The position numbers were made by a program, and so were the translations under genes. This document shows positions 8,595 to 15,611 of a stretch of 64,000 nt of DNA, piece after piece (position 1 is the stretch's first letter; each line of letters starts with the position of its first letter). The stretch spans positions 1 to 64,000 of the forward strand of contig CAWIHA010000027.1 in NCBI GenBank assembly GCA_963835855.1, written 5' to 3'. The DNA is from CAWIHA01 sp963835855 (lineage in GTDB: Bacteria > Acidobacteriota > Terriglobia > Bryobacterales > Bryobacteraceae). The notes below the pieces were generated by a model, which was given only the letters and a program-made list of their open reading frames with translations, had not been told where the DNA came from and did no database searches.

Positions 8595-9551
8595 ATGGCT
8601 TCAGCTCTCCCCACCCTAAAGCTGCCTCCGGAGCGCAGCCACTCCTTGCTCGCGAATATCGGCAACACGCCGCTGCTCCGCCTGGAGCGATTGACGGCGG
8701 ACTTGCCGGGCATTGCAATCTATGCCAAGGCCGAGTACTTCAATCCCGGCGGCTCGGTGAAGGACCGGCCCGCGCTGAACATGATTCTGGCGGGCGAGCG
8801 CAGCGGGAAGCTCAAGCCCGGGCGCACAATCCTCGACGCCACGAGCGGCAACACCGGCATCGCCTATGCCATGATCGGCGCGGCGCGCGGCTACAAGGTC
8901 AAGCTGTGCCTGCCGCGCAACGCCTCGCCCGAGCGCAAGCGCATTCTCAAGGCCTATGGCGCCGAGGTGATTCTGACGGACGCGGCCGAGGGCTCCGATG
9001 GCGCGATCCGCGTCTGCCAGCAGGTTTACCGCGAGAACCCAGACTTGTATTTTTACCCGGACCAATACAATAATCCAGCGAACTGGCAAGCCCACTATGA
9101 GACGACAGGGCCGGAAATCATCCGCCAGACCGCGGGCCGCATCACGCATTTCCTCGCGGCCATGGGGACAAGCGGCACGTTTACTGGCATCGCGCGGCGG
9201 CTACGGCGGGAGCTGCCGGAAGTCGAGTGCATCTCCGTGCAGCCGTCTTCGGGTTTTCACGGCATCGAGGGCGTAAAACACATGCCGACCTCGATCGTGC
9301 CGGGCATCTACGATCCGAAGCTCGCCCACCGCAACGTGTGGCTGGAAACCGAGGATGCGCACCGCACGGTGCTGCGGCTGGCGCGCGAGGAAGGCATTCT
9401 CGCCGGCGTCTCGGCGGGAGCGAACATCGCGGCGGCGCTTCAGGTAGGCCGTGAGCTCGCCGAGGCGGGCCGCAGGGCTGTGATCGTGACCATCCTCTGC
9501 GATGGCGGCGAGAAGTACTTGAGCGAGGAATTCTGGGATGATCCGGATTGA
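8595..9551 (+). CDS. cysM: Cysteine synthase (CysM/CysK family, PLP-dependent)
   Basis: Cytoplasmic PLP enzyme of 318 residues that makes cysteine from an activated serine and a sulfur donor. The lysine that binds PLP is in NPGGSVKDRPA; the substrate loop TSGNTGIAYA and the phosphate-binding MGTSGTFTG loop are intact. GVSAGANIAAAL and CDGGEKYL are the usual C-terminal elements. The region after the QPSSG loop, including IVPGIYDPKLA, aligns in memory better with mycobacterial CysM than with CysK. CysM there uses O-phosphoserine and protein-bound sulfide. The neighbours support this: a JAMM peptidase overlaps its end by 14 bases and a CysO-like carrier fusion follows. Substrate choice remains an inference. 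Confidence 0.88.
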   Translation: MASALPTLKLPPERSHSLLANIGNTPLLRLERLTADLPGIAIYAKAEYFNPGGSVKDRPALNMILAGERSGKLKPGRTILDATSGNTGIAYAMIGAARGYKVKLCLPRNASPERKRILKAYGAEVILTDAAEGSDGAIRVCQQVYRENPDLYFYPDQYNNPANWQAHYETTGPEIIRQTAGRITHFLAAMGTSGTFTGIARRLRRELPEVECISVQPSSGFHGIEGVKHMPTSIVPGIYDPKLAHRNVWLETEDAHRTVLRLAREEGILAGVSAGANIAAALQVGRELAEAGRRAVIVTILCDGGEKYLSEEFWDDPD

Positions 9552-9993
9552 ACCGGCACCGTGGACGGCAATGATTGCGCACGCGCGCGAGACCTATCCG
9601 AACGAGTGCTGCGGAGCGATGCTGGGACATCGCGCGGAGGGCGAGAAACTTGTGACCACGGCGATTCTGCTCCAGAATACGTTCGAGGGATCACAGCGCT
9701 CACGCTACGAGCTGCGCGCGGAAGACCTGCTCACCGCGGACCGCGAGGCGCGCCGCCGTGGCCTCGAACTGATCGGCGTCTACCATTCGCACCCGGATTG
9801 CGATGCGTACTTCTCTGAAACGGACCTGAAGAACTCCTGCCCGTGGTACTCGTTCGTGGTCCTCTCGATTCGCAAGGGCGAGTTTGATCACGCGAACAGT
9901 TGGCTGCCCAACCTGGAGCAGACCAAAGCGGAAAAGGAAGTACTAACGCACCCGACGGCCGCGGGCCGCATGAAGGCTCAGGCCGAGGGCTGA
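9538..9993 (+). CDS. mec: JAMM/MPN+ metallopeptidase (Mec-like, M67 family)
   Basis: Zinc peptidase of 151 residues. The JAMM motif is complete: the upstream glutamate is in NECCGAMLGH, and the metal-binding stretch is YHSHPDCDAYFSETD (H-S-H-P-x7-S-x2-D). In Mycobacterium tuberculosis the related Mec removes cysteine from the C-terminus of the carrier CysO after CysM has added it. Here the gene starts inside the end of cysM and is followed nine bases later by a protein whose N-terminus is a CysO/MoaD-like domain. That reproduces the mycobacterial trio. It may hydrolyse carrier-Cys adducts. It might also cut after the internal Gly-Gly of the fusion, which is speculative. Confidence 0.87.
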   Translation: MIRIEPAPWTAMIAHARETYPNECCGAMLGHRAEGEKLVTTAILLQNTFEGSQRSRYELRAEDLLTADREARRRGLELIGVYHSHPDCDAYFSETDLKNSCPWYSFVVLSIRKGEFDHANSWLPNLEQTKAEKEVLTHPTAAGRMKAQAEG

Positions 9994-10002
9994 ACCCAAT
10001 CT

Positions 10003-11514
10003 ATGACGAAAACTCTGATCCCGACGCCCCTTCGGCAATACGCCGGCAAGAAAGACACGGTTGATCTCCCTGGGAATACGGTCGGAGAGGTGCTGAGCGC
10101 GCTCACCAGCCAATACCAGGAGTTGCGGCGGCATCTTTACAGCCAGGAAGGTAAATTGCGCAACTTCGTCAACGTGTATGTGAACGACGAAGACATCCGG
10201 TACCTCGGTAAGGAAGCCACGCCGGTCCGGGAAGGCGATGTCGTCTCGATAGTGCCTAGCATTGCCGGAGGTACAGCGGCTGGAGGTACCGCGATTGACG
10301 GCGCTGCGGAGGCCAAAATTACGGCGCGCATCGGCGCGCATGTGCTGGAGACGCCGGCGCCACCCGTTGAGCTATCGAACGAGGAGGTCCTGCGCTACAG
10401 CCGGCACCTGATCATGCCGGAAGTGGCGATGGAAGGCCAGCTCAAGCTCAAGCAGGCCAAGGTGCTCCTGATTGGAGCGGGCGGCTTGGGCGCGCCGCTC
10501 GGGTTGTATCTCGCCGCGGCGGGCGTGGGCAGAATCGGCCTGGTCGATTTCGACGTCGTCGATTTGACGAACCTTCAACGCCAGGTCATCCACGGCACGA
10601 GCGATGTGGGCCGCAAGAAGCTCGACTCGGCCGCTGGCAGCATGCACGAGATCAATCCGCACGTCGCGATCGACAAATACGAGACCGCGCTCACCAGCGA
10701 AAACGCGCTCGATATTTTGAAGGACTACGACATCGTCGTCGATGGCACGGACAATTTTCCCACGCGCTATCTCGTCAACGACGCGTGCGTGCTGCTGGGC
10801 AAGCCGAACGTATACGGCTCGATCTTTCGCTTCGAAGGCCAGGCGACCGTATTCGCGTACGGGGGCGGCCCGTGTTACCGCTGCCTGTATCCCGAGCCGC
10901 CGCCTCCCGGCCTGGTGCCGAGTTGCGCCGAGGGAGGCGTGCTGGGGATTCTGCCGGGCCTGATCGGATTGATTCAAGCTACCGAGACGGTGAAACTGAT
11001 ACTGGGCAAAGGGGAGCCGCTCGCCGGCCGGCTGTTGCTCTACGACGCGCTCGCCATGCGTTTCCGCGAGCTGAAGCTGCGCAAGAACCCGGAGTGCCCC
11101 ATCTGCGGCGAGCACCGCACCATTCACAAGCTCATGGACTATCATCAATTCTGTGGCGTTCCAAGGCAGCCGGCTGTGCACGGCTCCGCGGCTGCCGAAT
11201 TCGAGATCACCGCGCCCGAGCTTAAGGCGAAGATCGACCGCGGCGACAGCTTTGTGCTGATCGACGTGCGCGAGCCGCACGAGTACCAGATTTGCCGCAT
11301 TCCGAGTTCCCGGCTCATCCCGCTCGGCGAGCTGGCCAAGCGCGTGCACGAGCTGAATTCGGCGGACGAGATTATCGCGCACTGCAAGAGCGGCGGCCGC
11401 AGCGCTAAAGCGGTGAATCTTTTGAAAAACGCCGGCTTCCGTAAGGTGAAGAATCTAAAGGGCGGAATTCTCGCCTGGAGCGACCAGGTAGATCCACGCG
11501 TTCCTAAGTACTAG
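10003..11514 (+). CDS. CysO/MoaD-like carrier fused to ThiF/MoeB adenylyltransferase and rhodanese
   Basis: A 503-residue fusion of three modules. Residues 1-90 are a ubiquitin-fold sulfur carrier ending in VPSIAGG, the normal C-terminal Gly-Gly (89-90), here internal. A flexible Gly/Ala linker follows to about residue 122. Residues 123-380 are an E1-like adenylyltransferase: ATP loop GAGGLG (158-163), a candidate catalytic Cys in LVPSCAEGG (308), and zinc cysteines CYRC (291, 294) and CPIC (365, 368). Residues about 398-500 are a rhodanese with active Cys in HCKSGGRS (461). The E1 module would adenylate a carrier's terminal glycine and the rhodanese would supply persulfide. MoeZ in mycobacteria is the two-domain version. 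How an internal Gly-Gly is activated is unclear: either it is cut first or it is a vestigial domain. Confidence 0.88.
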   Translation: MTKTLIPTPLRQYAGKKDTVDLPGNTVGEVLSALTSQYQELRRHLYSQEGKLRNFVNVYVNDEDIRYLGKEATPVREGDVVSIVPSIAGGTAAGGTAIDGAAEAKITARIGAHVLETPAPPVELSNEEVLRYSRHLIMPEVAMEGQLKLKQAKVLLIGAGGLGAPLGLYLAAAGVGRIGLVDFDVVDLTNLQRQVIHGTSDVGRKKLDSAAGSMHEINPHVAIDKYETALTSENALDILKDYDIVVDGTDNFPTRYLVNDACVLLGKPNVYGSIFRFEGQATVFAYGGGPCYRCLYPEPPPPGLVPSCAEGGVLGILPGLIGLIQATETVKLILGKGEPLAGRLLLYDALAMRFRELKLRKNPECPICGEHRTIHKLMDYHQFCGVPRQPAVHGSAAAEFEITAPELKAKIDRGDSFVLIDVREPHEYQICRIPSSRLIPLGELAKRVHELNSADEIIAHCKSGGRSAKAVNLLKNAGFRKVKNLKGGILAWSDQVDPRVPKY

Positions 11515-11619
11515 GCACCGTGCGTCCCGGCTCGGCGCTTGGAACCCCCCGGAGAAAATCCGCTGCACGAAGCACTTAATAAAGGTTTATACTTTTAGTT
11601 TCCGCCCTGGGGAGACCCG

Positions 11620-11904
11620 GTGAGCCACACACCAGAAACCCCGTTCGAAAACATCGAAAGCGCGCAGCAGTTTGTCGAGTTGCTGGCCGAAGCGATCGAG
11701 GAGGCCCGCCGCGACGTGGAAGCCGACATCGCCCGCGAGCAGCCGGAGCGCCGCATGCAGGCTCTGCAATTGGTCTCCTACAATCTCGCGAAACTATCCC
11801 TGCATATCGGAACCTGCCACCGGCTGCTGAATGACCTTCGCTCGTTGCGCCGCCTGCTCCTCGAAGAGCGGAAGCCGGAGCTCGAAAGCGAACCCTCCGA
11901 ATAG
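11620..11904 (+). CDS. Small helical protein of unknown function, 94 aa
   Basis: Starts at GTG 11620 with GGGGAGA a few bases upstream; a possible -10 TATACT lies at 11588-11593 with a weak -35. The product is acidic at both ends and predicted helical throughout (EAIEEARRDVEADIAREQ, then LNDLRSLRRLLLEERK). It has no membrane segment and only one cysteine. It may form a coiled-coil or helical hairpin. I do not recognise a family. It stands alone between the cysteine operon and the remains of a gene split by the insertion sequence. Confidence 0.5.
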   Translation: MSHTPETPFENIESAQQFVELLAEAIEEARRDVEADIAREQPERRMQALQLVSYNLAKLSLHIGTCHRLLNDLRSLRRLLLEERKPELESEPSE

Positions 11905-11937
11905 ACCGCCCGGCGCGCTGGCGGAAGCACACCTAGC

Positions 11938-12158
11938 CTATTCGATCACGTCTACGCACACGACAGAGAATTGTGATTCGGAGTAGAGCCTGAAGTGCAC
12001 GGAAGGAACTTTGCTGTTCGGAAGTCGCAGATCCCATACGCGCCCATCAGAACTATTGTTGTTTACAGGCAACTCGTCCGAAATTTGAATCACTACACCC
12101 GGATCAGTGTATAGCCTGACGTTCTTGGCCCCATGCCGGTCTATGGAGACCAATTTTG
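11938..12158 (-). pseudogene. 3' fragment of a membrane-protein gene interrupted by the IS1595 element
   Basis: This is the downstream end of the gene whose upstream end lies at 14005-14403. The last codon before the insertion on the upstream side is TTG in GCA-AAA-TTG (product AKL). Skipping the element and one copy of the 8-bp duplication continues in the same frame as VSIDRHGAKNVRLYTDPG and ends at 11938. The tail contains SDGRVWDLRLPN and HFRLYSESQFSVVCVDVIE, suggesting a soluble beta-rich domain on the far side of the membrane. The intact protein would have been about 203 residues. Its function is not recognised. A frame running from inside the element (12420) into this fragment exists but is an accident of the junction. 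Confidence 0.8.
12151..12158. repeat. Target-site duplication, left copy
   Basis: CAATTTTG directly abuts the left inverted repeat and is repeated exactly at 14005-14012. Eight bases is the duplication length known for IS1595-family elements. Removing one copy plus the element restores the interrupted reading frame. Confidence 0.95.
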
Positions 12159-12180
12159 GGGAATTATATACTTGACTCCC
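12159..12180 (+). repeat. Left terminal inverted repeat of the IS
   Basis: Begins GGGAATTATATACTTGACTC and matches the right end at 21 of 22 positions (G in place of A in the inner part). Its inner 11 bases, ACTTGACTCCC, recur in the palindrome in front of the transposase gene, so it probably contains the transposase binding site. TTGACT at 12172-12177 could also act as an inward -35 element, with GATAAA at 12194-12199 as -10. Confidence 0.93.
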
Positions 12181-12241
12181 TGTGGGGAGCCCTGATAAAC
12201 TAAAGATTGATTCGATGCCAGTTTCGATAAAGGAGACATTG

Positions 12242-12379
12242 ATGCCACGTCCAGACCCCCCAAATCCACCACAGCAACCACCGCGACCAGAACCACCGCC
12301 GCCTGATCGATTCAATAATCCGACTCCTCCACCGCCACCGTCGCCGCCACCCAATAAACCTTTCAAAAGAGGCGCATAG
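12242..12379 (+). CDS. Possible proline-rich 45-aa protein on the opposite strand of the IS
   Basis: ATG 12242 has AAAGGAG at 12229-12235, six bases upstream, and a candidate promoter (TTGACT 12172-12177, GATAAA 12194-12199, 16-base gap) whose -35 lies in the terminal repeat. The product is almost half proline: MPRPDPPNPPQQPPRP, then PPPPPSPPPNKPFKRGA. Its stop at 12377-12379 overlaps the end of the passenger membrane gene tail-to-tail by 17 bases. The composition also follows from a simple repeat in the DNA, so coding is uncertain. An in-frame ATG at 12215 lacks a ribosome site. Confidence 0.35.
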   Translation: MPRPDPPNPPQQPPRPEPPPPDRFNNPTPPPPPSPPPNKPFKRGA

Positions 12380-12854
12380 CTAGCGTAAACAGGTTGGCCA
12401 GGAAGGATACTACAGCACAACGAAAGGCGAGAAACATGAGCGTGGATTTTTTCTGATTGATAGAATAGTTAATCAGTATTCTCTCCTTCGCGGCTTTCAG
12501 CCGCACGCCGATTAGCTCGTTCTCATCAGTCGGCTTGGCGTCCGGGTACATTTCACGGTAGCTGCCCATCTTCGCCAACCAGTCATCGTACTCATCGGGG
12601 GTAGCTTCAAGAGAATAATCGCGTGGCCACAGGACTGCGGTGGAAAATATGCCACCTAGTATCATTGCCGCTACCGAGACTCCAAAGGCAACAATCTGGT
12701 AAGAATGAAGTGGTCGCTTGAATAATTCACCTGCCTGTATCGCCAAGAACGTGAGAGACGCCAAAATCAGGCCAGTCTTGATGTCAATGGTGTCACCCAA
12801 GCTAAACTCACTGCGGTCCCGCTCAAATACGTACTCCTCTGCCGTTTTCTTCAT
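12363..12854 (-). CDS. IS passenger: small membrane protein, 163 aa
   Basis: Second passenger gene of the element. ATG 12854 overlaps the stop of the 48-residue gene and is served by GGAG eight bases upstream. The product has a soluble N-terminus (MKKTAEEYVFERDRSEFSLG), two close hydrophobic helices (IKTGLILASLTFLAIQAG; QIVAFGVSVAAMILGGIF), a charged cytoplasmic or periplasmic segment including YREMYPDAKPTDENELIG, and a third hydrophobic helix at the C-terminus (LAFRCAVVSFLANLFTLA). The layout of two helices, charged segment and helix recalls SLATT-type small membrane effectors, but I cannot assign the family from sequence alone. No enzyme motif is visible. It depends on transposase translation through coupling. 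Confidence 0.75.
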   Translation of the reverse strand: MKKTAEEYVFERDRSEFSLGDTIDIKTGLILASLTFLAIQAGELFKRPLHSYQIVAFGVSVAAMILGGIFSTAVLWPRDYSLEATPDEYDDWLAKMGSYREMYPDAKPTDENELIGVRLKAAKERILINYSINQKKSTLMFLAFRCAVVSFLANLFTLAMRLF

Positions 12855-12997
12855 CGTTTTTCTCCTGCAATATCCTTCATCCTTGTGGTGCGCCGATCCA
12901 ACCTCCGTTTTCGGCGCTTTGCCGCTTTGCTTTTCGGCTTCGGGTGATAGTGAAGCACCGCGTCCGTGATCTGGTCAAGTTCCGGGGGCGTCTTCAT
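12851..12997 (-). CDS. IS passenger: 48-aa basic protein
   Basis: ATG 12997-12995 overlaps the transposase stop (ATGA), with GGGAG nine bases upstream inside the transposase coding region; TGA at 12853-12851 overlaps the next start. The product opens with a short amphipathic segment (MKTPPELDQITDAVLHYHPK) and continues as a strongly basic tail rich in Lys and Arg (SKAAKRRKRRLDRRTTRMK). It therefore likely binds nucleic acid or an acidic partner. I recall short proteins of this shape (PPEL, then a basic tail) next to other IS1595-type transposases, which supports its being a real accessory gene. Function unknown. Confidence 0.65.
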   Translation of the reverse strand: MKTPPELDQITDAVLHYHPKPKSKAAKRRKRRLDRRTTRMKDIAGEKR

Positions 12998-13917
12998 GCC
13001 GTCAACTCCCTGTAGGTTATCCGCTTGCCCGCTACAGCATCAACGAACGAATCAAGCCGCTCCAGTGTGTGCCGTGCCACGTTGCCAGCGTTCAGCCGGA
13101 ACGTGAACTCATCCACGTATCGTCCGAGGTGTTTGGGGCTGGCGTGATGATAAACTCCGTGCAGCCCGCGCTTCAGGACCGCCCAGACACTCTCAATGCT
13201 GTTGGTGCTGGCCGGGCCGCGTGCGTATTCCCCGGCACCGTGGTTGACGGAGCCATGCTGGAAACTCACATCGTTCAGGCCATCGAAAACCACGTGGTCA
13301 TCCGTGTAGAGTTGGGAACCAGCTTCAACTCGGTTCTGGATCTCGCTATGAATCGCGTCCGAGGTGCTCTCTGGGATCGGCTTAGCAACCGTGCGACCGC
13401 CGCGTTCCCGCATTCCGAGCACAGCGGTTTTACCGACAGGCCCGCGTCCAGCGTGGAGCTTCTTGGACTTGTGCTTGTTGGCTTCCCTGCCGCCGATGAA
13501 GCATTCGTCAATTTCCACGATGCCCCGCAGCTTGTCGATGCTGTCAGGGCTGCTGCACGCTTCTCGGAGCCGTCCAAGCATGAACCACGCGGACTTCTGG
13601 GTAACGCCAATCTCTTTCGCAAGCTGCATCGAAGAGATGCCCTTGCGGGCAGTAACCAGCAGGTACATGGCATAGACCCACTTGTGCAGGGGAATATGCG
13701 ACCGCCCGAAAATGGTATCCGTGCGGACAGTGAAATCCAGCTTGCAGGCATTGCAGCGATAGAAGCCACCGATGCGCTTCGTGATGCGCTCCCCCGACTT
13801 GCACTCTGGGCAAACCGGGCCGTCTGGCCAGAGTCGATCTTCGAGGTATGTCCGCGCCGTCTCTTCGTCGGGGAACAACTCGAAGAGTTTGAAAGTGCTG
13901 ATTGTGCTCTTGCTCAT
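12994..13917 (-). CDS. tnp: IS1595-family transposase (zinc ribbon plus DDE/N domain)
   Basis: 307 residues from ATG 13917. The N-terminal zinc ribbon is CPEC (36-39) and CNAC (55-58). A helix-turn-helix-like stretch follows (ISSMQLAKEIGVTQKSAW). The catalytic domain carries D137 in IVEIDECFIGG, D206 in LYTDDH, and N239 within ASTNSIESVWAVLKRG, the pattern expected for the IS1595 group. The frame is open upstream and joins the interrupted host gene, so a 510-residue host-transposase chimera could be read. The true start is at MSKSTISTFKLFELFPDEE because the promoter lies directly in front of it and the domain begins there. No ribosome site precedes it. Confidence 0.95.
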   Translation of the reverse strand: MSKSTISTFKLFELFPDEETARTYLEDRLWPDGPVCPECKSGERITKRIGGFYRCNACKLDFTVRTDTIFGRSHIPLHKWVYAMYLLVTARKGISSMQLAKEIGVTQKSAWFMLGRLREACSSPDSIDKLRGIVEIDECFIGGREANKHKSKKLHAGRGPVGKTAVLGMRERGGRTVAKPIPESTSDAIHSEIQNRVEAGSQLYTDDHVVFDGLNDVSFQHGSVNHGAGEYARGPASTNSIESVWAVLKRGLHGVYHHASPKHLGRYVDEFTFRLNAGNVARHTLERLDSFVDAVAGKRITYRELTA

Positions 13918-13923
13918 GGTCCC

Positions 13924-13956
13924 ATTGTACTTGACTCCCTCAAGGGAGTCAAGTAC
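13924..13956 (-). promoter_or_regulatory. Transposase promoter embedded in a palindrome (probable autoregulatory operator)
   Basis: On the complement, TTGACT (13952-13947) and TACAAT (13929-13924) are separated by 17 bases. The whole -35 and spacer lie within a 30-bp perfect palindrome (13927-13956, 14-base arms, 2-base centre). Each arm contains ACTTGACTCCC, the same 11-mer as the inner part of the left terminal repeat. A transposase bound at its ends could therefore also bind here and block its own promoter. The start point would fall near 13917, the A of the ATG, predicting a leaderless transcript. Confidence 0.75.
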
Positions 13957-13982
13957 CACAAGTGGCGTGTTCTCAACAGTAT

Positions 13983-14004
13983 GGGAGTTAAGTATATAAT
14001 TCCC
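13983..14004 (-). repeat. Right terminal inverted repeat of the IS
   Basis: Inverse of the left end, with one mismatch in the inner part (ACTTAACTCCC instead of ACTTGACTCCC on the complement). Directly abuts the second copy of the target duplication. Confidence 0.93.
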
Positions 14005-14012
14005 CAATTTTG
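14005..14012. repeat. Target-site duplication, right copy
   Basis: CAATTTTG, identical to 12151-12158. Confidence 0.95.
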
Positions 14013-14403
14013 CATATGGATACTGAGCACTTTGGGACCGTTCGGCCTTCTGGGTGAATGGAAGAGGCCTGAAGCATGGCAGTTCTCGCTTGGCCGTATT
14101 CGCGTTCGGGACGATTATCACCTGGGAGGGAGGTACGCTGTTGTTGACTTGGACGCTAGGGGGTTGTTTTGTGTTTGCTTCGATTTGCGACAACTGTCGC
14201 TGTAACGCGGATTGTGCTTGACTGTTTCTATGGGCTTGCAGCCCGACGAGAGAACAGGCGACTACCGCGCATATCAAAAAGCAGCCCTTATACCAGCCCT
14301 TAGCGCCGGAGGTCTCTGCCGGATGCAAGGTCACATACACTCCCATGTACGCCATGAGAAGCATGAGCGCTGTGATCGTAATGGTGATGCCGATGTCCAG
14401 CAT
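14005..14403 (-). pseudogene. 5' fragment of the membrane-protein gene split by the IS
   Basis: From ATG 14403 the product has two hydrophobic helices (DIGITITITALMLLMAYMG; WYKGCFLICAVVACSLVG), then a Gln-rich, probably coiled segment (QAQSALQRQLSQIEANTK) and a Pro/Asn-rich stretch before the insertion. Joined to 11938-12150 it gives a protein of about 203 residues: a membrane anchor with a C-terminal soluble domain. An earlier start, GTG 14526, would overlap the stop of the HDOD gene (GTGA), but the added 41 residues look non-coding. The gene lies downstream of the HDOD gene on the same strand and may have formed an operon with it. Family not recognised. Confidence 0.75.
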
Positions 14404-14522
14404 GCGTGTCGCCGCAGTCTGCCACCAAAAGCAAACCGCAGCCACAAAACATTGTGATGCATTTCGCCTCACTGTGCCAAGTAGATAATCACCGCGCGCC
14501 GCGAGGGGAAGTGCGGGCAATC

Positions 14523-15611
14523 TCACCGCGCAAAGAGCCGCACCAGCAGGAAGAACACCGCCGCCGCGGCGGCGCTCGACAGAACAGCGACCGCGATGTC
14601 GCGCGCGAACGTGCTGATCTCGACGTTCCCGGTAGGAGCTGGTTCGGACTTGCGCGGCCGGCTGGGGACCCAGATAGCCGGCGTTTCCTGCTCATCGGTA
14701 TCATCAGCCTCGCCGGGTTCGTCGGCGGGCGGCAAGGGCTGTTCCATCTCGATGTCGAGTGCGTTGATCTTGGTCTCGATCAGCGCCGCCAGTTCGGCGG
14801 CATCCATATGGAAGCGATGCTGCGCGAATTCGGGCAACGCTGTGCGGATGTCCTCAAGCGTCAAGGGCTGCCGCAGCGCGACCACGTCGAAACCGAGGCC
14901 GTCGGCGAGGCGGCATCCGAGATAGACCAGCGTGAGCAAATCCATCTCGCCGCCCATAGGGCGGTCGTGGTGACGGCCAGTAATGACATGGAGTTCCTGG
15001 GGCAGGTTCCAATGCTGGGCTAGCCATTGGCCAGCCGCGCAATGGTGAATCCCGAAGACCTGCTGCTCGTAGTCGAGGAGATCGAAATTCTGGGCCGTTG
15101 CGGCCGCCTCTCCGGCGGTCCTGAGGAAACTCGCATATTCGGCCGGGTGGGCGACCAAAAGTCCGAGCCGGCCGATGTCATGCATCAGTCCGGCGGTGTA
15201 AGCGAGATCTTCGTGGGCGGAGCAAACGTGCGCGAGCTCCTCGGTCAGCAACGCGCAGGCCAGCGTGTGGCGCCAGCAGCGGCGCAGCTCTTCCATTTTG
15301 AGCGCGGCCTTCAAATACATGCCCGAGGCCACCGTCATTGTGAGGCCGCGCACCCTGCGCAACCCCAGCACGACGAGCGCTTGCTGCAAGGTATTGACTT
15401 GCGCGGACAAGCCGAACAACGCCGAATTCGCCCGGCGCAGCATCTCGGCCGAAAACGCCGGGTCAGCCCGCAGCAGGCCGATCACCTCGCGCAGCGAGAC
15501 GTCGTCGTTGGAGATGACTTGGAGAAGGCGGATAGCGATAGGCGGAAAGACCGGGATGCTCAGCAACGCGGCCGGATCCTTGAGAGCCGCCTGTTCGCGG
15601 CCAGCAGCCAT
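14523..15611 (-). CDS. HDOD-domain protein with C-terminal membrane anchor
   Basis: 362 residues. The HDOD domain spans roughly residues 15-245: LLSIPVFPPIAIRLLQVISN, then LGLRRVRGLTMTVASGMYL, GLMHDIGRLGLLVAH and HHCAAGQWLAQHW. HDOD domains are non-enzymatic relatives of HD phosphohydrolases found in signalling proteins, often linked to chemotaxis, cell cycle or surface behaviour. An acidic linker (ADEPGEADDTDEQET) precedes a hydrophobic tail near the end (IAVAVLSSAAAAAVFFLLV), which would anchor it with the domain in the cytoplasm. A tail-anchored HDOD protein is a less common arrangement. Its stop touches the region leading into the IS-split gene. Confidence 0.85.
   Translation of the reverse strand: MAAGREQAALKDPAALLSIPVFPPIAIRLLQVISNDDVSLREVIGLLRADPAFSAEMLRRANSALFGLSAQVNTLQQALVVLGLRRVRGLTMTVASGMYLKAALKMEELRRCWRHTLACALLTEELAHVCSAHEDLAYTAGLMHDIGRLGLLVAHPAEYASFLRTAGEAAATAQNFDLLDYEQQVFGIHHCAAGQWLAQHWNLPQELHVITGRHHDRPMGGEMDLLTLVYLGCRLADGLGFDVVALRQPLTLEDIRTALPEFAQHRFHMDAAELAALIETKINALDIEMEQPLPPADEPGEADDTDEQETPAIWVPSRPRKSEPAPTGNVEISTFARDIAVAVLSSAAAAAVFFLLVRLFAR

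Larger units (their letters stand above)
12159..14004 (-). mobile_element. Complete IS1595-family insertion sequence with passenger genes, 1846 bp
   Basis: Bounded by 22-bp inverted repeats with one mismatch and flanked by an 8-bp target duplication. Inside, on the complement, are a transposase (12994-13917), a 48-residue basic protein (12851-12997) and a 163-residue membrane protein (12363-12854). Each overlaps the next by ATGA. On the opposite strand at the left end is a possible proline-rich 45-residue ORF. AT content is visibly higher than in the surrounding genes, consistent with recent arrival. Because ends, duplication and transposase are intact, the element looks recently active. Confidence 0.95.

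Noticed and set aside
11938..12420. 160-residue frame beginning in the IS and ending in the host fragment, Gly-rich
   Set aside because: Crosses the IS boundary. The Gly-rich part is the antisense of the proline-rich stretch; only the last 71 codons belong to a real gene.
12994..14526. 510-residue transposase with N-terminal membrane domain
   Set aside because: Junction at the IS end and a promoter directly in front of the internal ATG show it is a chimera of two genes.
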